64,000 nt of DNA from contig NZ_JAAVUQ010000012.1 in assembly GCF_018449515.1 (NCBI RefSeq), forward strand, positions 62,001-126,000, in the 5' to 3' direction. The notes under the pieces were generated by a model. That model saw only the letters and a list, made by a program, of their open reading frames with translations. It made no database searches and was not told where the DNA came from. Made by a program: the position numbers and the translations under genes. Source of the DNA: Caballeronia sp. dw_19 (GTDB lineage: Bacteria > Pseudomonadota > Gammaproteobacteria > Burkholderiales > Burkholderiaceae). Below, piece by piece: positions 44,655 to 53,110 of this stretch (position 1 is the stretch's first letter; the number at the start of each line of letters is the position of its first letter).

Positions 44655-44999
44655 TCACTGCTTGATAAATCGGTCTGCGGTCCATAAGCCTTGTGTATCG
44701 CTGTTTGCCGCATTCACAAATTCGACATCATGGCCGACAACTTGCACTACCCGGAAATGAGCGCCTTCGGGTGTGGGTACGCATTGAAATCCCGCGAAGA
44801 ATTCCTGCATTTTCTGTTGCTCGCCGGCCTGAGCGTGTTGATCGGCGGAATCGAATTTGTCCTTCGATAAACAGCCGTACGCGTTAGGCATGAAACTGAA
44901 CGTTTGTTGCGGCTGGATCACCTTGTCCTGGGCTTGAACCGAGGTGATCGCGCCCAATAAGCCGATCATCGCAAAACCAGCAATGGCGCGCTTTTTCAT
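44655..44999 (-). CDS. Small secreted protein of unknown function
   Basis: 114 aa. The signal peptide ends after VQA (about residue 23). The mature part has two Cys (YGCLSKD, FQCVPTP) and a short beta-rich C-terminus (FRVVQVVGHDVEFVNAANS). GGAGG lies seven bases before the ATG. No family recognised. Confidence 0.8.
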   Translation of the reverse strand: MKKRAIAGFAMIGLLGAITSVQAQDKVIQPQQTFSFMPNAYGCLSKDKFDSADQHAQAGEQQKMQEFFAGFQCVPTPEGAHFRVVQVVGHDVEFVNAANSDTQGLWTADRFIKQ

Positions 45000-45220
45000 C
45001 GATAGCCTCCATGCAACTCTTTAGCGGGGATTTAGCTATGTATTCAGTGACTAGTTATTAATCTGCAGCGTTTATCCTAGATGAGAATTTGCAAGAGGCA
45101 AGCACAACTTGTGTGCGTTCGCAACAAGACGGATTGTCGCAGAAGGGCGTTGTGGATTAAGCGGCTTTAAGCGCGCGGCGCTGTAATCAAAAATCGCGAT
45201 TGATGCGGCGCAAATAGAAA

Positions 45221-45287
45221 AGGCAATAAAAGATGCCCGGTTCGCTGGAACCGGGAATTAACCTCAACGAAGTGAGGAGGAGACACT
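45221..45287 (-). ncRNA. Small RNA candidate R2 with anti-Shine-Dalgarno 5' end
   Basis: On the minus strand TGTCTCCTCCTC (45285 to 45274) is followed by a short hairpin (CCTCA/TGAGG), then CCCGGTTC and GAACCGGG (45236-45255) with CTTTTATT after it. Upstream on the same strand are TAATTT (45295-45290) and TTGACC (45316-45311), spaced 15 bp, which is short for a promoter. The 5' motif and layout match candidate R1. The T-run is weaker. Confidence 0.38.
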
Positions 45288-45316
45288 AGAAATTACCGGG
45301 CCTGATCGCTGGTCAA

Positions 45317-45519
45317 AGCCCGTTTAATGCCACGCAGAATTTGTGCCGAACGGGGAAATTGAACACAGAAAAGCGATTCTGCAGATGAAGCTGTTTCAAG
45401 TCAGATACTTGGGTGTGACAGGCTGCCCTCGGCGGGGGCGACGTGCTCCGGGTCGTGTCGTGGTTCCTGCCGTTTTTTACAAGGCGCCTTGTCAGACACG
45501 GATCTTCGTGGATTAATCG
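45317..45519. other. Region upstream of the LysE-type gene without a recognised gene
   Basis: Together with 45000-45220 this is non-coding and AT-richer than average. No further gene or clear regulatory site is seen. Confidence 0.35.
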
Positions 45520-45540
45520 ATGTTTCCTACAGGAGCTTCC

Positions 45541-46167
45541 ATGACCCTTGCCCAATGGCTGCCGTTCGCAATCGCCTCCGCCATCCTTGTTGCCATTCCC
45601 GGACCGACCGTGTTGCTGGTGGTTTCCTATGCGCTCGGCCACGGCCGCAAATACGCGCTTGCTACGACGGCTGGCGTTGCGTTGGGTGACCTTACGTCGA
45701 TGACCGCTTCCATGCTCGGGCTTGGCGTGTTGCTCGCGGCATCGGCGGAACTGTTCATGGTCCTGAAATGGGTGGGCGCGGCTTATCTCGTTTATCTGGG
45801 CATCAAGTTGTGGCGCGCGCCGGTAATGGACGCCGATGCGGTCAGCGCGCCTGGCGAGTTGCGCACACGGCGGATCGTCGCTCACGCATACGCGGTGACC
45901 ACGCTCAATCCGAAGAGCATCATTTTCTTCATTGCGTTCTTGCCGCAATTCATCGATCCACACGTGGCGAGCATTTCGCAGATTGCGATCATGGAGGCGA
46001 CGTTTGTCGGGTTGGCTGCGGCGAATGCGTTTGCTTATGCAATGCTCGCTTCGGTCGCGCGACGGGCAATTCGGCGGCCTGGCGTGCAGCGGACGGTGAA
46101 TCGAACCGGCGGCGCGCTGTTGATGGGGGCGGGGGTGTTTGCTGCGGTTTGGAAGAAGGCGGTTTGA
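45541..46167 (+). CDS. LysE/RhtB-family amino-acid exporter
   Basis: 208 aa inner-membrane protein with six hydrophobic segments. The start (WLPFAIASAILVAIPGPTVLLVVSYALGHG) has the conserved IPGP motif of the RhtB group, and NPKSIIFFIAFLPQFI is the second family signature. AGGAG lies six bases before the ATG at 45541. The substrate is probably a neutral amino acid or homoserine lactone, not determined. Confidence 0.93.
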   Translation: MTLAQWLPFAIASAILVAIPGPTVLLVVSYALGHGRKYALATTAGVALGDLTSMTASMLGLGVLLAASAELFMVLKWVGAAYLVYLGIKLWRAPVMDADAVSAPGELRTRRIVAHAYAVTTLNPKSIIFFIAFLPQFIDPHVASISQIAIMEATFVGLAAANAFAYAMLASVARRAIRRPGVQRTVNRTGGALLMGAGVFAAVWKKAV

Positions 46168-46542
46168 GGTTTGGGTGAGCGGCGCTGGGGAGAACCGTGT
46201 AGTCGGTTATCGCGCGCTTCGCTCTGACCCGAATAGGACCATTTTGGTGGCTTCGCCGAAATGGTCCTCACCTGACGGGCTGGGCGTTGGCAAGCAACCC
46301 TCGCGTTTTCAACTGGTTGTCTCAATCTACCCCTCTAAGAAGTCAGAGCACAGATTCCAAAAATCTCGATGCGCTCAACCGCGTATGCCGCCCTGCGGTA
46401 GATGATTTTGCCGCAGATCGTATGGGCGAACGCTCGCTCGCGTTGGAAAGAGCGCGGGTCGTTCGCCCTTGATCGATGCACAGGCCCTCTGGTGCTATGG
46501 TCGCGCGCGAAACACTCGATGGATCGCGACCTTTTGTTAGCC
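46168..46542. other. Intergenic region with a strong hairpin
   Basis: 375 bp of lower GC. AGGACCATTT (46235-46244) and AAATGGTCCT (46259-46268) form a perfect 10 bp stem whose loop contains GGC-TTC-GCC, and no T-run follows. A second stem, GGTCGCG (46499-46505) with CGCGACC (46525-46531) and then TTTT, lies just beyond the rhuM stop. No gene seen. Confidence 0.5.
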
Positions 46543-47589
46543 TTAGGACGCGTCACTCCCGCTGTTCTTCATAGTCAACCTGCGCTCTACCTCTTCCAAC
46601 TCCTCGAGATCCTGCGCGTCGGCCTGCAATACCTCGACCCCTCGTCGCTGCTCATCGAATTGCTCGTAGCGGTCGTGCGCAATCTCTACCATTTTGTCGT
46701 GACTCATTCGTCCGTTTCCCTTTAGTAACGGGCTTTCATTGAATTCGATAAACGTATCGACGTAATTACGCCAATCGGCCATGCGCAAATCCTTGCGCTT
46801 TGCCGCGCGCAATTCGGCAAAGTCCAGAAACAGCATAACAATGCGGTTGAGGAGTTTAATTTCATCCGCGTTCAGATAGTTCTTGGCGACGATTACGTCT
46901 GACTTGCGCACTCGTCCGGTTTTCCACGCGGTGAGTGCCATAATTGGTTGACTCGGATCAGCACGTTTTACTACGATTTCTGCGGCCGTTTGCTGTGTGA
47001 CCGCGTAGAACATCTTGTTTTGAACTTCGGCAAAGAATTGTCCGGCCGCTGCGGAATCGTCGCGATAGTCGACCGACAGGGCAAACAAATCTCGCACCTT
47101 CTGATAAAAACGCTTCTCGGACGCCCGTATGTCGCGAATGCGCTGTAGCAGTTCGTCGAAATAGTCCCATCCGGTCGGATCCTTGAGTCGGGCGTCGTCC
47201 ATGACGAAACCCTTGACGAGGTATTCCTTCAAATGCGCGGTCGCCCATTGGCGGAATTGCGTGCCGCGAGCAGAGTTGACGCGATAGCCGACAGCCAAAA
47301 TCATCTGCAAGTCGTAGAACTTGACAGGCCGTTTTACTCGCCGATTCCCCTCGGTTCGAACTATTAAGTCTTCTTTAATAGTTGCCTCAGAGCTTAATTC
47401 GCCTTCGGCCAAGATATTCTTGATATGGATGTTGACGTTCGGGATCGAGGTCTGAAATAACGCGGCCAGCTCGAGTTGACTCAGCCAAACGGTGCCGCCT
47501 TCCGCACGCAAGAAAAATTGCGCGGTTCCGTCGTCCGTCGCATAGAGCACGACCTCGCCCTTATCCGACGATTTGTCAGTCATGTTCAT
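46543..47589 (-). CDS. RhuM-family protein
   Basis: 348 aa. The N-terminal half (VWLSQLELAALFQTSIPNVNIHIKNI, KFYDLQMILAVGYRV) is the RhuM/virulence-protein signature; it looks like a DNA-binding-type domain followed by a helical C-terminus. RhuM genes occur in pathogenicity islands and mobile regions of many bacteria; biochemical function is unknown. Its GC is lower than its neighbours and it sits at the 3' side of mnmE, suggesting acquired DNA. Its start overlaps a small upstream ORF. Confidence 0.85.
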   Translation of the reverse strand: MNMTDKSSDKGEVVLYATDDGTAQFFLRAEGGTVWLSQLELAALFQTSIPNVNIHIKNILAEGELSSEATIKEDLIVRTEGNRRVKRPVKFYDLQMILAVGYRVNSARGTQFRQWATAHLKEYLVKGFVMDDARLKDPTGWDYFDELLQRIRDIRASEKRFYQKVRDLFALSVDYRDDSAAAGQFFAEVQNKMFYAVTQQTAAEIVVKRADPSQPIMALTAWKTGRVRKSDVIVAKNYLNADEIKLLNRIVMLFLDFAELRAAKRKDLRMADWRNYVDTFIEFNESPLLKGNGRMSHDKMVEIAHDRYEQFDEQRRGVEVLQADAQDLEELEEVERRLTMKNSGSDAS

Positions 47590-47695
47590 ACTGCAGTTCC
47601 CTCAGATAGCCGGCCCTTTGCTTTTCGAATTGCACCAACAGTGGCTCTCGCTCGTCCCCTTGGAACATTAGAGGCACTTCGTACATCGATCTCAC
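47576..47695 (-). CDS. Possible 39-aa small protein between mnmE and rhuM
   Basis: From GTG at 47695 (or ATG at 47686) to TGA at 47576. It starts two bases after the mnmE stop and overlaps the first codons of rhuM, so translation could be coupled. Residues include MYEVPLMFQGDEREPLL. Hydrophilic, no recognised family. It may be the remnant of a larger gene. Confidence 0.35.
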   Translation of the reverse strand: MRSMYEVPLMFQGDEREPLLVQFEKQRAGYLRELQYEHD

Positions 47696-47697
47696 GC

Positions 47698-49086
47698 CTA
47701 CTTCCCAATACAAAACCGGCTGAAAATCACGCCCAGCAGATCATCGGAAGTGAACTCGCCGGTGATCGAATTCAACTGATCCTGTGCGAGCCGCAGCTCC
47801 TCGGCAAACAAATCGAGCGCTTGCGAATTCTGGTCCGCATGGTCCGCGGCAATCGCCAGATGTTCGCGCGCAGCGCGCAGCGCAATCAGATGCCGTTCGC
47901 GCGCCAGATAGATACTCTCCGCGCCCGCCTGCCACCCTGCAATCTTGAGCAATTCGCTACGCAATATCGCGATTCCCTCACCCGTTTTCGCCGATAAACG
48001 CACGTCGCGCACGCCATCACCGGCCGTTTCCGCCGATGCCTCAACACCCGCCAGATCCGCCTTGTTCAGCACGCGCACGACCGGCACGCTCACCGGAAAA
48101 CGCGCCGAGATTGCTGCATCCTCGGTACTCAGCGCCTCGCGTGCGTCCAGCAGATGCAGCACGACATCCGCGCGGCCGATTTCCCCCCAAGTCCGTTCGA
48201 TACCAATCCGCTCCACCTCGTCCTGCGTTTCGCGCAGGCCGGCGGTATCGATGACATGCAGTGGAATGCCTTCAATCTGAATAGTCTGCGTGACCTTGTC
48301 GCGCGTGGTGCCGGCAATCGGCGTGACGATGGCGAGTTCCGCGCCGGCCAGCGCATTCAGCAACGACGATTTGCCTACGTTCGGCTGCCCCGCGAGCACA
48401 ACCGATAGCCCCTCGCGCAGTAGCGCGCCCTGTCGAGCATCGGCGAGCACTTTGTCGAGCAGGGCACGGATGCGCGCGAGCTTGCCGCGGGCATCGGCGG
48501 CTTCCAGGAAATCGATCTCCTCCTCGGGGAAATCGAGCGTCGCTTCGACCAGCATCCGCAACGTGATCACGTCTTCCACGAGCGCATGGATTTCGCGCGA
48601 GAACGCGCCATCGAGCGAGCGGCCCGCCGAGCGCGCCGCGGCTTCCGTACTCGCCTCGATCAAATCCGCGACAGCCTCGGCCTGCGCCAGGTCGAGCTTG
48701 TCGTTGAGAAACGCGCGACGCGTGAACTCACCGGGTTCGGCCAGCCGCACGCCGAATTCGCGACCGGTATCGACAGCTCGCTGCAACAGCAGTTGCAGCA
48801 CGATCGGACCACCGTGTCCCTGCAATTCGAGCACGTGTTCGCCGGTATAGGAATGCGGTGCGGGGAAATACAGTGCAATGCCGCGATCGATCGCTTCGCC
48901 GCGCGCATCAATGAACGGCACATAGCTCGCGTGCCGCGCGTCGAGCAACTGGCCGCATAGCGCAAGCATCGCGTGCTTCGCCGCTGCTTCGCCCGCCCGC
49001 CCAAACGACAGCCGGATTACGCCGATACCCCCACGCCCCGGCGCGGTGGCGATCGCGACAATCGGATCGGTGTCGTTATTGGACAT
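47698..49086 (-). CDS. mnmE: tRNA modification GTPase MnmE
   Basis: 462 aa. With MnmG it makes the cmnm5 group at U34 of tRNAs. The N-terminal tetrahydrofolate-binding domain (DPIVAIATAPGRGGIGVIRLS), the inserted GTPase domain (GQPNVGKSSLLN; DTAGLRET; NKAD) and the C-terminal FCIGK with the essential Cys are all present. The start at 49086 gives the usual MSNNDTDPIVA beginning; the open frame continues 32 codons upstream. It is functionally linked to the MnmC-like gene in this window. Confidence 0.97.
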   Translation of the reverse strand: MSNNDTDPIVAIATAPGRGGIGVIRLSFGRAGEAAAKHAMLALCGQLLDARHASYVPFIDARGEAIDRGIALYFPAPHSYTGEHVLELQGHGGPIVLQLLLQRAVDTGREFGVRLAEPGEFTRRAFLNDKLDLAQAEAVADLIEASTEAAARSAGRSLDGAFSREIHALVEDVITLRMLVEATLDFPEEEIDFLEAADARGKLARIRALLDKVLADARQGALLREGLSVVLAGQPNVGKSSLLNALAGAELAIVTPIAGTTRDKVTQTIQIEGIPLHVIDTAGLRETQDEVERIGIERTWGEIGRADVVLHLLDAREALSTEDAAISARFPVSVPVVRVLNKADLAGVEASAETAGDGVRDVRLSAKTGEGIAILRSELLKIAGWQAGAESIYLARERHLIALRAAREHLAIAADHADQNSQALDLFAEELRLAQDQLNSITGEFTSDDLLGVIFSRFCIGK

Positions 49087-49399
49087 GGTTTTTTCCAGCG
49101 GAACGCGCGTGAACGAGTGGCGGCATTGTAGCGCGGTGCTCTCGTTTCGCTGCGTGGCACGAGCCGTTAGGACGATTCTCAATTTATCTTACGTGAGATA
49201 TGATGAAGCATCGGACTGGCTGTTGGCGCGCATCGTTTCGTTGGCTGAAAATGTGGTTGTTATTGGGTCATGCCTATCAATCAACCATTGCAGCATTCTG
49301 ATGTTGTTTTTCCTGAACGCGCTAAAAATTAGAAAGATGCGCCATATCTAGCGTAGGCGGTTGACTTCCCCACTGCGTTTGCCTCGCACAATCGCGACC
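49087..49399. other. mnmE/HTH divergent promoter region
   Basis: 313 bp, AT-rich for the window. ATCTTACGTGAGAT at 49186-49199 is a near-perfect dyad that could be an operator of the adjacent HTH protein (inference). No other element is clear. Confidence 0.4.
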
Positions 49400-49819
49400 A
49401 TGCCAACACCCAAAGAGAAAACCGATTTTTCGGATCGGCTCAAATTTTCAATGACACGCGCGCCCGAGAAAATGCGCGGTGCGACCGATCTCGCTTTGCA
49501 TTTCAATTTGCGATATCACGGTGAACCCGTTTCGCCGCAAACCACGCACAAGTGGCTGACCGCGCGTTCAATTCCCACGACCGACAAACTGGCGACGCTC
49601 GCCGAGTGGTTCAAGGTCGAACAGCACTGGCTTCACTACGGACCGCCGCCAAGCGGGAATCCGCAAGGCGCACCGAAGCCGATCACACATGATGAGAAAT
49701 ACCCGGCTTCGGAGGAGACCCTTGAACTGGCTTCGAAGATCGAGGCGCTATCGTCGCATCACCGGTATTTGCTGGAAGAACTGGTCGATCAGTTTTATGG
49801 GACGGGTGGGAAACGATAA
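49400..49819 (+). CDS. HTH transcriptional regulator (phage-repressor-like)
   Basis: 139 aa. The N-terminal ~75 residues have helix-turn-helix character (GATDLALHFNLRYHGEPVSP, QTTHKWLTARSIPTTDKLATLA), followed by a linker and a helical tail (LELASKIEALSSHHRYLLEELV). It resembles small CI/Cro-like repressors. The ATG at 49400 gives the compact form; the frame is open 13 codons upstream. It is divergent from mnmE. Confidence 0.8.
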   Translation: MPTPKEKTDFSDRLKFSMTRAPEKMRGATDLALHFNLRYHGEPVSPQTTHKWLTARSIPTTDKLATLAEWFKVEQHWLHYGPPPSGNPQGAPKPITHDEKYPASEETLELASKIEALSSHHRYLLEELVDQFYGTGGKR

Positions 49820-49847
49820 AACGCATACGCAAACAGTTCATAGAAAC

Positions 49848-49877
49848 GAAAACGCCCGGCATAAGCCGGGCGTTTTC
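49848..49877. terminator. Bidirectional Rho-independent terminator
   Basis: GAAAACGCCCGGC, loop ATAA, GCCGGGCGTTTTC. It serves the HTH gene (+) and yidC (-), which converge here. Confidence 0.92.
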
Positions 49878-49898
49878 AATTCAGCCAAAGACCAAACT

Positions 49899-51575
49899 TT
49901 AAGCCTTCGCCACCTTCTTCTGCCCCATCATGCGCGTGATGTAATACTGCTGCGCGATGGAAAGCACATTATTCACGACGTAATACAGCACCAGTCCTGA
50001 CGGGAAGAAGAAGAACATGACCGAGAAAGCCAGCGGCATGAACATCATCATCTTTGCCTGAACCGGATCCGGCGGCGTGGGATTCAACCGCGTTTGCAGG
50101 AACATGGAAACGGCCATCATCACCGGCAGGATGTAGAACGGATCGGCCTGTGACAAGTCGTGAATCCACAAGACCCACGGCGCACCGCGCATTTCCACCG
50201 ACGACAGCAACACCCAGTACAGCGAGATAAACACCGGAATCTGTACAACGACCGGCAGACAGCCGCCGAACGGATTCACCTTCTCGGTTTTATAGAGCGC
50301 CATCAGCTCCGAGTTCATCTTCTGCGGATCGCCCTTATACCGTTCACGCAATTGCGTCATACGCGGCGTGATGGTCTTCATGCGAGCCATCGACTTGTAG
50401 CTTGCCGCCGACAACGGGAAGAACACCGCCTTGATCAACAACGTGAGCAGGATGATCGACCAGCCCCAGTTGCCCACATAGCTATGGATCTTCTCGAGCA
50501 GCCAGAACAGCGGCTTCGCGATGATCGTCACCATGCCGTAGTCTTTCACCAACTCAAGACCCGGTGCGATGCCTTCCAGCATCCGCTCTTCTTCAGGACC
50601 AGCAAAAAGCCGCGCCTGCACGTCGACGGTCTGCCCTGGCGCGATGGTCTGCAACGGCTGCTGCACGCCTACGCGATACAGCGCGGGATCGATCTTCTGC
50701 ACGTAGATATCGCGCTTCACGCCCTGCTGCGGAATCCACGCCGACGCAAAGTAATGCTGCACCATAGCGACCCAGCCGTTATCGGCGGAGGGCGCAAAAT
50801 CTTCCTTGCCCTTGTCGATGTCGCTGAACGTCATCTTCTGGAAGTGATGCTGCTCGGTATAAACAGCCGGCCCGATGAACGTATGCGAGAAGCGCGGCGT
50901 TTCCACCGGCGAATCGTCGCGCACGAGTTCCATGTACAGGCGCGGCGTGACCGGCGCAGTGCCGACGTTCTGCACCTTCGTGTCGACACCGATCACATAG
51001 CTGCCGCGCGTGAACGTGTAGGTCTTGATGACCTTTACGCCACCCTTGACCGGCGACTCGAACGCGATTGACAACGTGTTGCCGCCGTCCATCGACGTCT
51101 GGCTGCCCGGTACGAGCGTGAAGACGTCGTTGTGGTTCGGGAAGTCGCCGCCGAGCAGGCCCGTGCGCGCAAGATACGTGTGCGTCGCGGTGTGATCGAA
51201 GAGCGTGATGTACAGATCCGGCTGCTTGCCGTCACCTTCCTTCACGAGCGACAGCTTCGACAGCGTGCCGCCGCGCGTATCGATCTGACCGGAATAGACG
51301 TCCGTGGAGAAATTCACGAGCTGGTCTGCGGCGCTCGAAGCGGGTGCATTCGAACCCGGCGCGACCGGTGCGCCTGGTACGCCAGGGGTAGACGGCAAAT
51401 CGGCGGCTTGCGTGCCCGGCGTCGTGGTTCCCGGTGCAGCGCTGCCGACCGTCTTGGTCGGGACGGCGCTCGGGAAGAACATCGACGGGCGCCCATGGTC
51501 ACGTTGCCAGTTGTCGTACAGCATGACAGCCGACATGAAAAAGATGACCCATAGGACGGTACGTTTGATATCCAT
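49899..51575 (-). CDS. yidC: Membrane protein insertase YidC
   Basis: 558 aa inner-membrane insertase of the Gram-negative type: N-terminal membrane anchor (about 4-20), a Pro/Gly/Thr-rich linker, a large periplasmic beta-domain, then the conserved five-helix core (NWGWSIILLTLLIKAVFFPL; GGCLPVVVQIPVFISLYWVL) and a basic tail. It is the last gene of the rpmH-rnpA-yidD-yidC transcript. Confidence 0.97.
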   Translation of the reverse strand: MDIKRTVLWVIFFMSAVMLYDNWQRDHGRPSMFFPSAVPTKTVGSAAPGTTTPGTQAADLPSTPGVPGAPVAPGSNAPASSAADQLVNFSTDVYSGQIDTRGGTLSKLSLVKEGDGKQPDLYITLFDHTATHTYLARTGLLGGDFPNHNDVFTLVPGSQTSMDGGNTLSIAFESPVKGGVKVIKTYTFTRGSYVIGVDTKVQNVGTAPVTPRLYMELVRDDSPVETPRFSHTFIGPAVYTEQHHFQKMTFSDIDKGKEDFAPSADNGWVAMVQHYFASAWIPQQGVKRDIYVQKIDPALYRVGVQQPLQTIAPGQTVDVQARLFAGPEEERMLEGIAPGLELVKDYGMVTIIAKPLFWLLEKIHSYVGNWGWSIILLTLLIKAVFFPLSAASYKSMARMKTITPRMTQLRERYKGDPQKMNSELMALYKTEKVNPFGGCLPVVVQIPVFISLYWVLLSSVEMRGAPWVLWIHDLSQADPFYILPVMMAVSMFLQTRLNPTPPDPVQAKMMMFMPLAFSVMFFFFPSGLVLYYVVNNVLSIAQQYYITRMMGQKKVAKA

Positions 51576-51583
51576 GCGTTGTC

Positions 51584-51967
51584 TCAGTGTCGATCGAAGA
51601 GCGCGTTATTGGCGCCGTGGTGGTTTGAACTCACTGAATTTGCCGGATCTGGCGAATTCGATGAGCTCGGGGCAGAGTCGTCGACTGGGTCGGCCGCTGA
51701 CGCGCCATCCTGCTGAACGCAGCCGGCGGCGGACGGAGGCACGGGGACCAGATCGATGCCGCCAGCCGAAAACGGATGGCAGCGGCACAGACGTTTTGCT
51801 GCGAGGAATGAGCCACGCGCGGCGCCATGATACTGGATTGCTTCGCGCGCGTAGTCAGAACACGATGGGTAAAAGCGGCACCGGTTGCCGAGCATGGGGC
51901 TCACCGCAACCTTGTAGAAGCGTAATAAGGCAATCAACGCCCTTTCTGCCATTCGTGCCGTCTGCAT
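51584..51967 (-). CDS. yidD: Membrane protein insertion efficiency factor YidD, with C-terminal extension
   Basis: 127 aa from the ATG at 51967. The YidD core (LRFYKVAVSPMLGNRCRFYPSC, RLCRCHPFSAGGIDLVP) covers about 12-83. A further ~45 residues rich in Ser, Asp, Asn and Pro follow, absent from the standard ~75-90 aa protein. An alternative start at 52024 overlaps the rnpA stop (ATGA), which would imply coupling and add 19 residues. It lies 8 bp before yidC. Confidence 0.9.
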   Translation of the reverse strand: MQTARMAERALIALLRFYKVAVSPMLGNRCRFYPSCSDYAREAIQYHGAARGSFLAAKRLCRCHPFSAGGIDLVPVPPSAAGCVQQDGASAADPVDDSAPSSSNSPDPANSVSSNHHGANNALFDRH

Positions 51968-52020
51968 AAAATTCGCGCTCGGGTCGACGCCGGACCAAGC
52001 CGGCGTGCGCCTGAAGCGGC

Positions 52021-52548
52021 TCATGAGCCCGCAGGCGCGGGTGGGTCACTGACGATAGTCGATGCACCCGGCTCTCCCATACGCCGCGCGGCTTCGCGCA
52101 CTGCACGGTCAAGCAGGCCGTCGATCTCCTCGCGAAACAACGTACGCAGCGGCGGCGATTTCGCGCTCGGCATGGCCTTGCGGTCAATCTTCGCATGCAG
52201 CCGCAGCAGGATGTCCCATCCGCCAAGCTCCGCGCGCCGAAGCCGGAATGCCTCGCGCGCCAACCGCTTGATCAGATTGCGCGTCACCGCGCGCGGCGCA
52301 AACTTCTTGCCGATAACCAAACCCAGTCGCGCCTCGTTGCCTGTCGGCTTGCCATACAGGACAAAGTGCGGGGACCGGCGCCAGGGGCGCAAACGAAAAA
52401 CGGATGAGTATTCATCCGTTTTCAGCAGCCTTGCGGCCTTGGGGAACGCGGCACGCGCTCGCAACTGACTGGTTTCCTGTCCGGAGCTTGTCGTGCTGCG
52501 CACCTGGCCGTCGCACGCGTCTGGGCGAGTGCCGGGGCGCGCCGTCAA
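52021..52548 (-). CDS. rnpA: Ribonuclease P protein component
   Basis: Protein subunit of RNase P, which matures tRNA 5' ends. AAFPKAARLLKTDEYSSVFR, RLGLVIGKKFAPRAVTRNLIKR and AREAFR are the RnpA signatures. The frame opens with TTG at 52548 (175 aa), eight bases after the rpmH stop. An internal TTG at 52464 preceded by GGAAA gives 147 aa and starts close to the usual RnpA beginning; I consider that start equally likely. Confidence 0.94.
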   Translation of the reverse strand: MTARPGTRPDACDGQVRSTTSSGQETSQLRARAAFPKAARLLKTDEYSSVFRLRPWRRSPHFVLYGKPTGNEARLGLVIGKKFAPRAVTRNLIKRLAREAFRLRRAELGGWDILLRLHAKIDRKAMPSAKSPPLRTLFREEIDGLLDRAVREAARRMGEPGASTIVSDPPAPAGS

Positions 52549-52556
52549 AAGCGACC

Positions 52557-52691
52557 TTATACAGCCAGGCGCTTGCGGCCCTTCGCGCGACGTGCGTTGA
52601 TCACCTTGCGGCCGCCGGCCGTCTTCATACGGACGCGAAAGCCGTGGGTACGCTTGCGGCGGGTAACGGAAGGTTGGTAAGTGCGTTTCAT
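52557..52691 (-). CDS. rpmH: 50S ribosomal protein L34
   Basis: 44 aa (MKRTYQPSVTRRKRTHGFRV start, RRAKGRKRLAV end), the canonical L34. It is the first gene of the block that diverges from dnaA. Too short for usual ORF cut-offs but unmistakable. Confidence 0.98.
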   Translation of the reverse strand: MKRTYQPSVTRRKRTHGFRVRMKTAGGRKVINARRAKGRKRLAV

Positions 52692-52796
52692 GTTGGTCTC
52701 ACTTGGGTAAAAACGGACCGCGCGGCTAGAGGTAAGCGACGTAAAAAGCGACGCACCGGCCGGTGGTACAGGAATTCGGGTTTTGCGGAACCCGCT

Positions 52797-52828
52797 ATTT
52801 AAACCGTTTTCCTATTGACCGTCAATAG
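52797..52828 (-). promoter_or_regulatory. Putative rpmH promoter overlapping a palindrome
   Basis: On the minus strand TTGACG (52824-52819), 16 bp and TTAAAT (52802-52797) point to rpmH. The -35 element lies inside a perfect 9+9 bp palindrome, CCTATTGAC-C-GTCAATAGG (52810-52828), which could bind a regulator. Confidence 0.5.
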
Positions 52829-52860
52829 GTTACGAGGCATGGCGAGCGGTTTTCGAAGAA

Positions 52861-52911
52861 GTCCACAGGCCTGACGATTCGATACGCCGCATGGTCCGTC
52901 CCTGTGGATAA
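52861..52911. promoter_or_regulatory. DnaA box(es) upstream of dnaA
   Basis: TGTGGATAA at 52903-52911 is an exact reverse DnaA box, with a weaker GTCCACAGG at 52861-52869. They lie in the 419 bp between rpmH and dnaA and fit dnaA autoregulation. One exact box is few for an origin. Confidence 0.55.
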
Positions 52912-53110
52912 CTCGCGCCGCGGTTGCATTTGGCGTTAGAATCTCCGCTCAATCCGACGTAACCGCACGTTGTCCCGGTCCGCTGTACCGCCTGCAAAAG
53001 CATGGTGGACAAGGCTCTGGGGCACGCTTGCCCGCGCGCACCGGGCCTTGTCGCCGAGTGGCGGCGAGGGCGGCGGCAGGACTCGCGGTAAACCCTAACG
53101 ACTGCATTCG

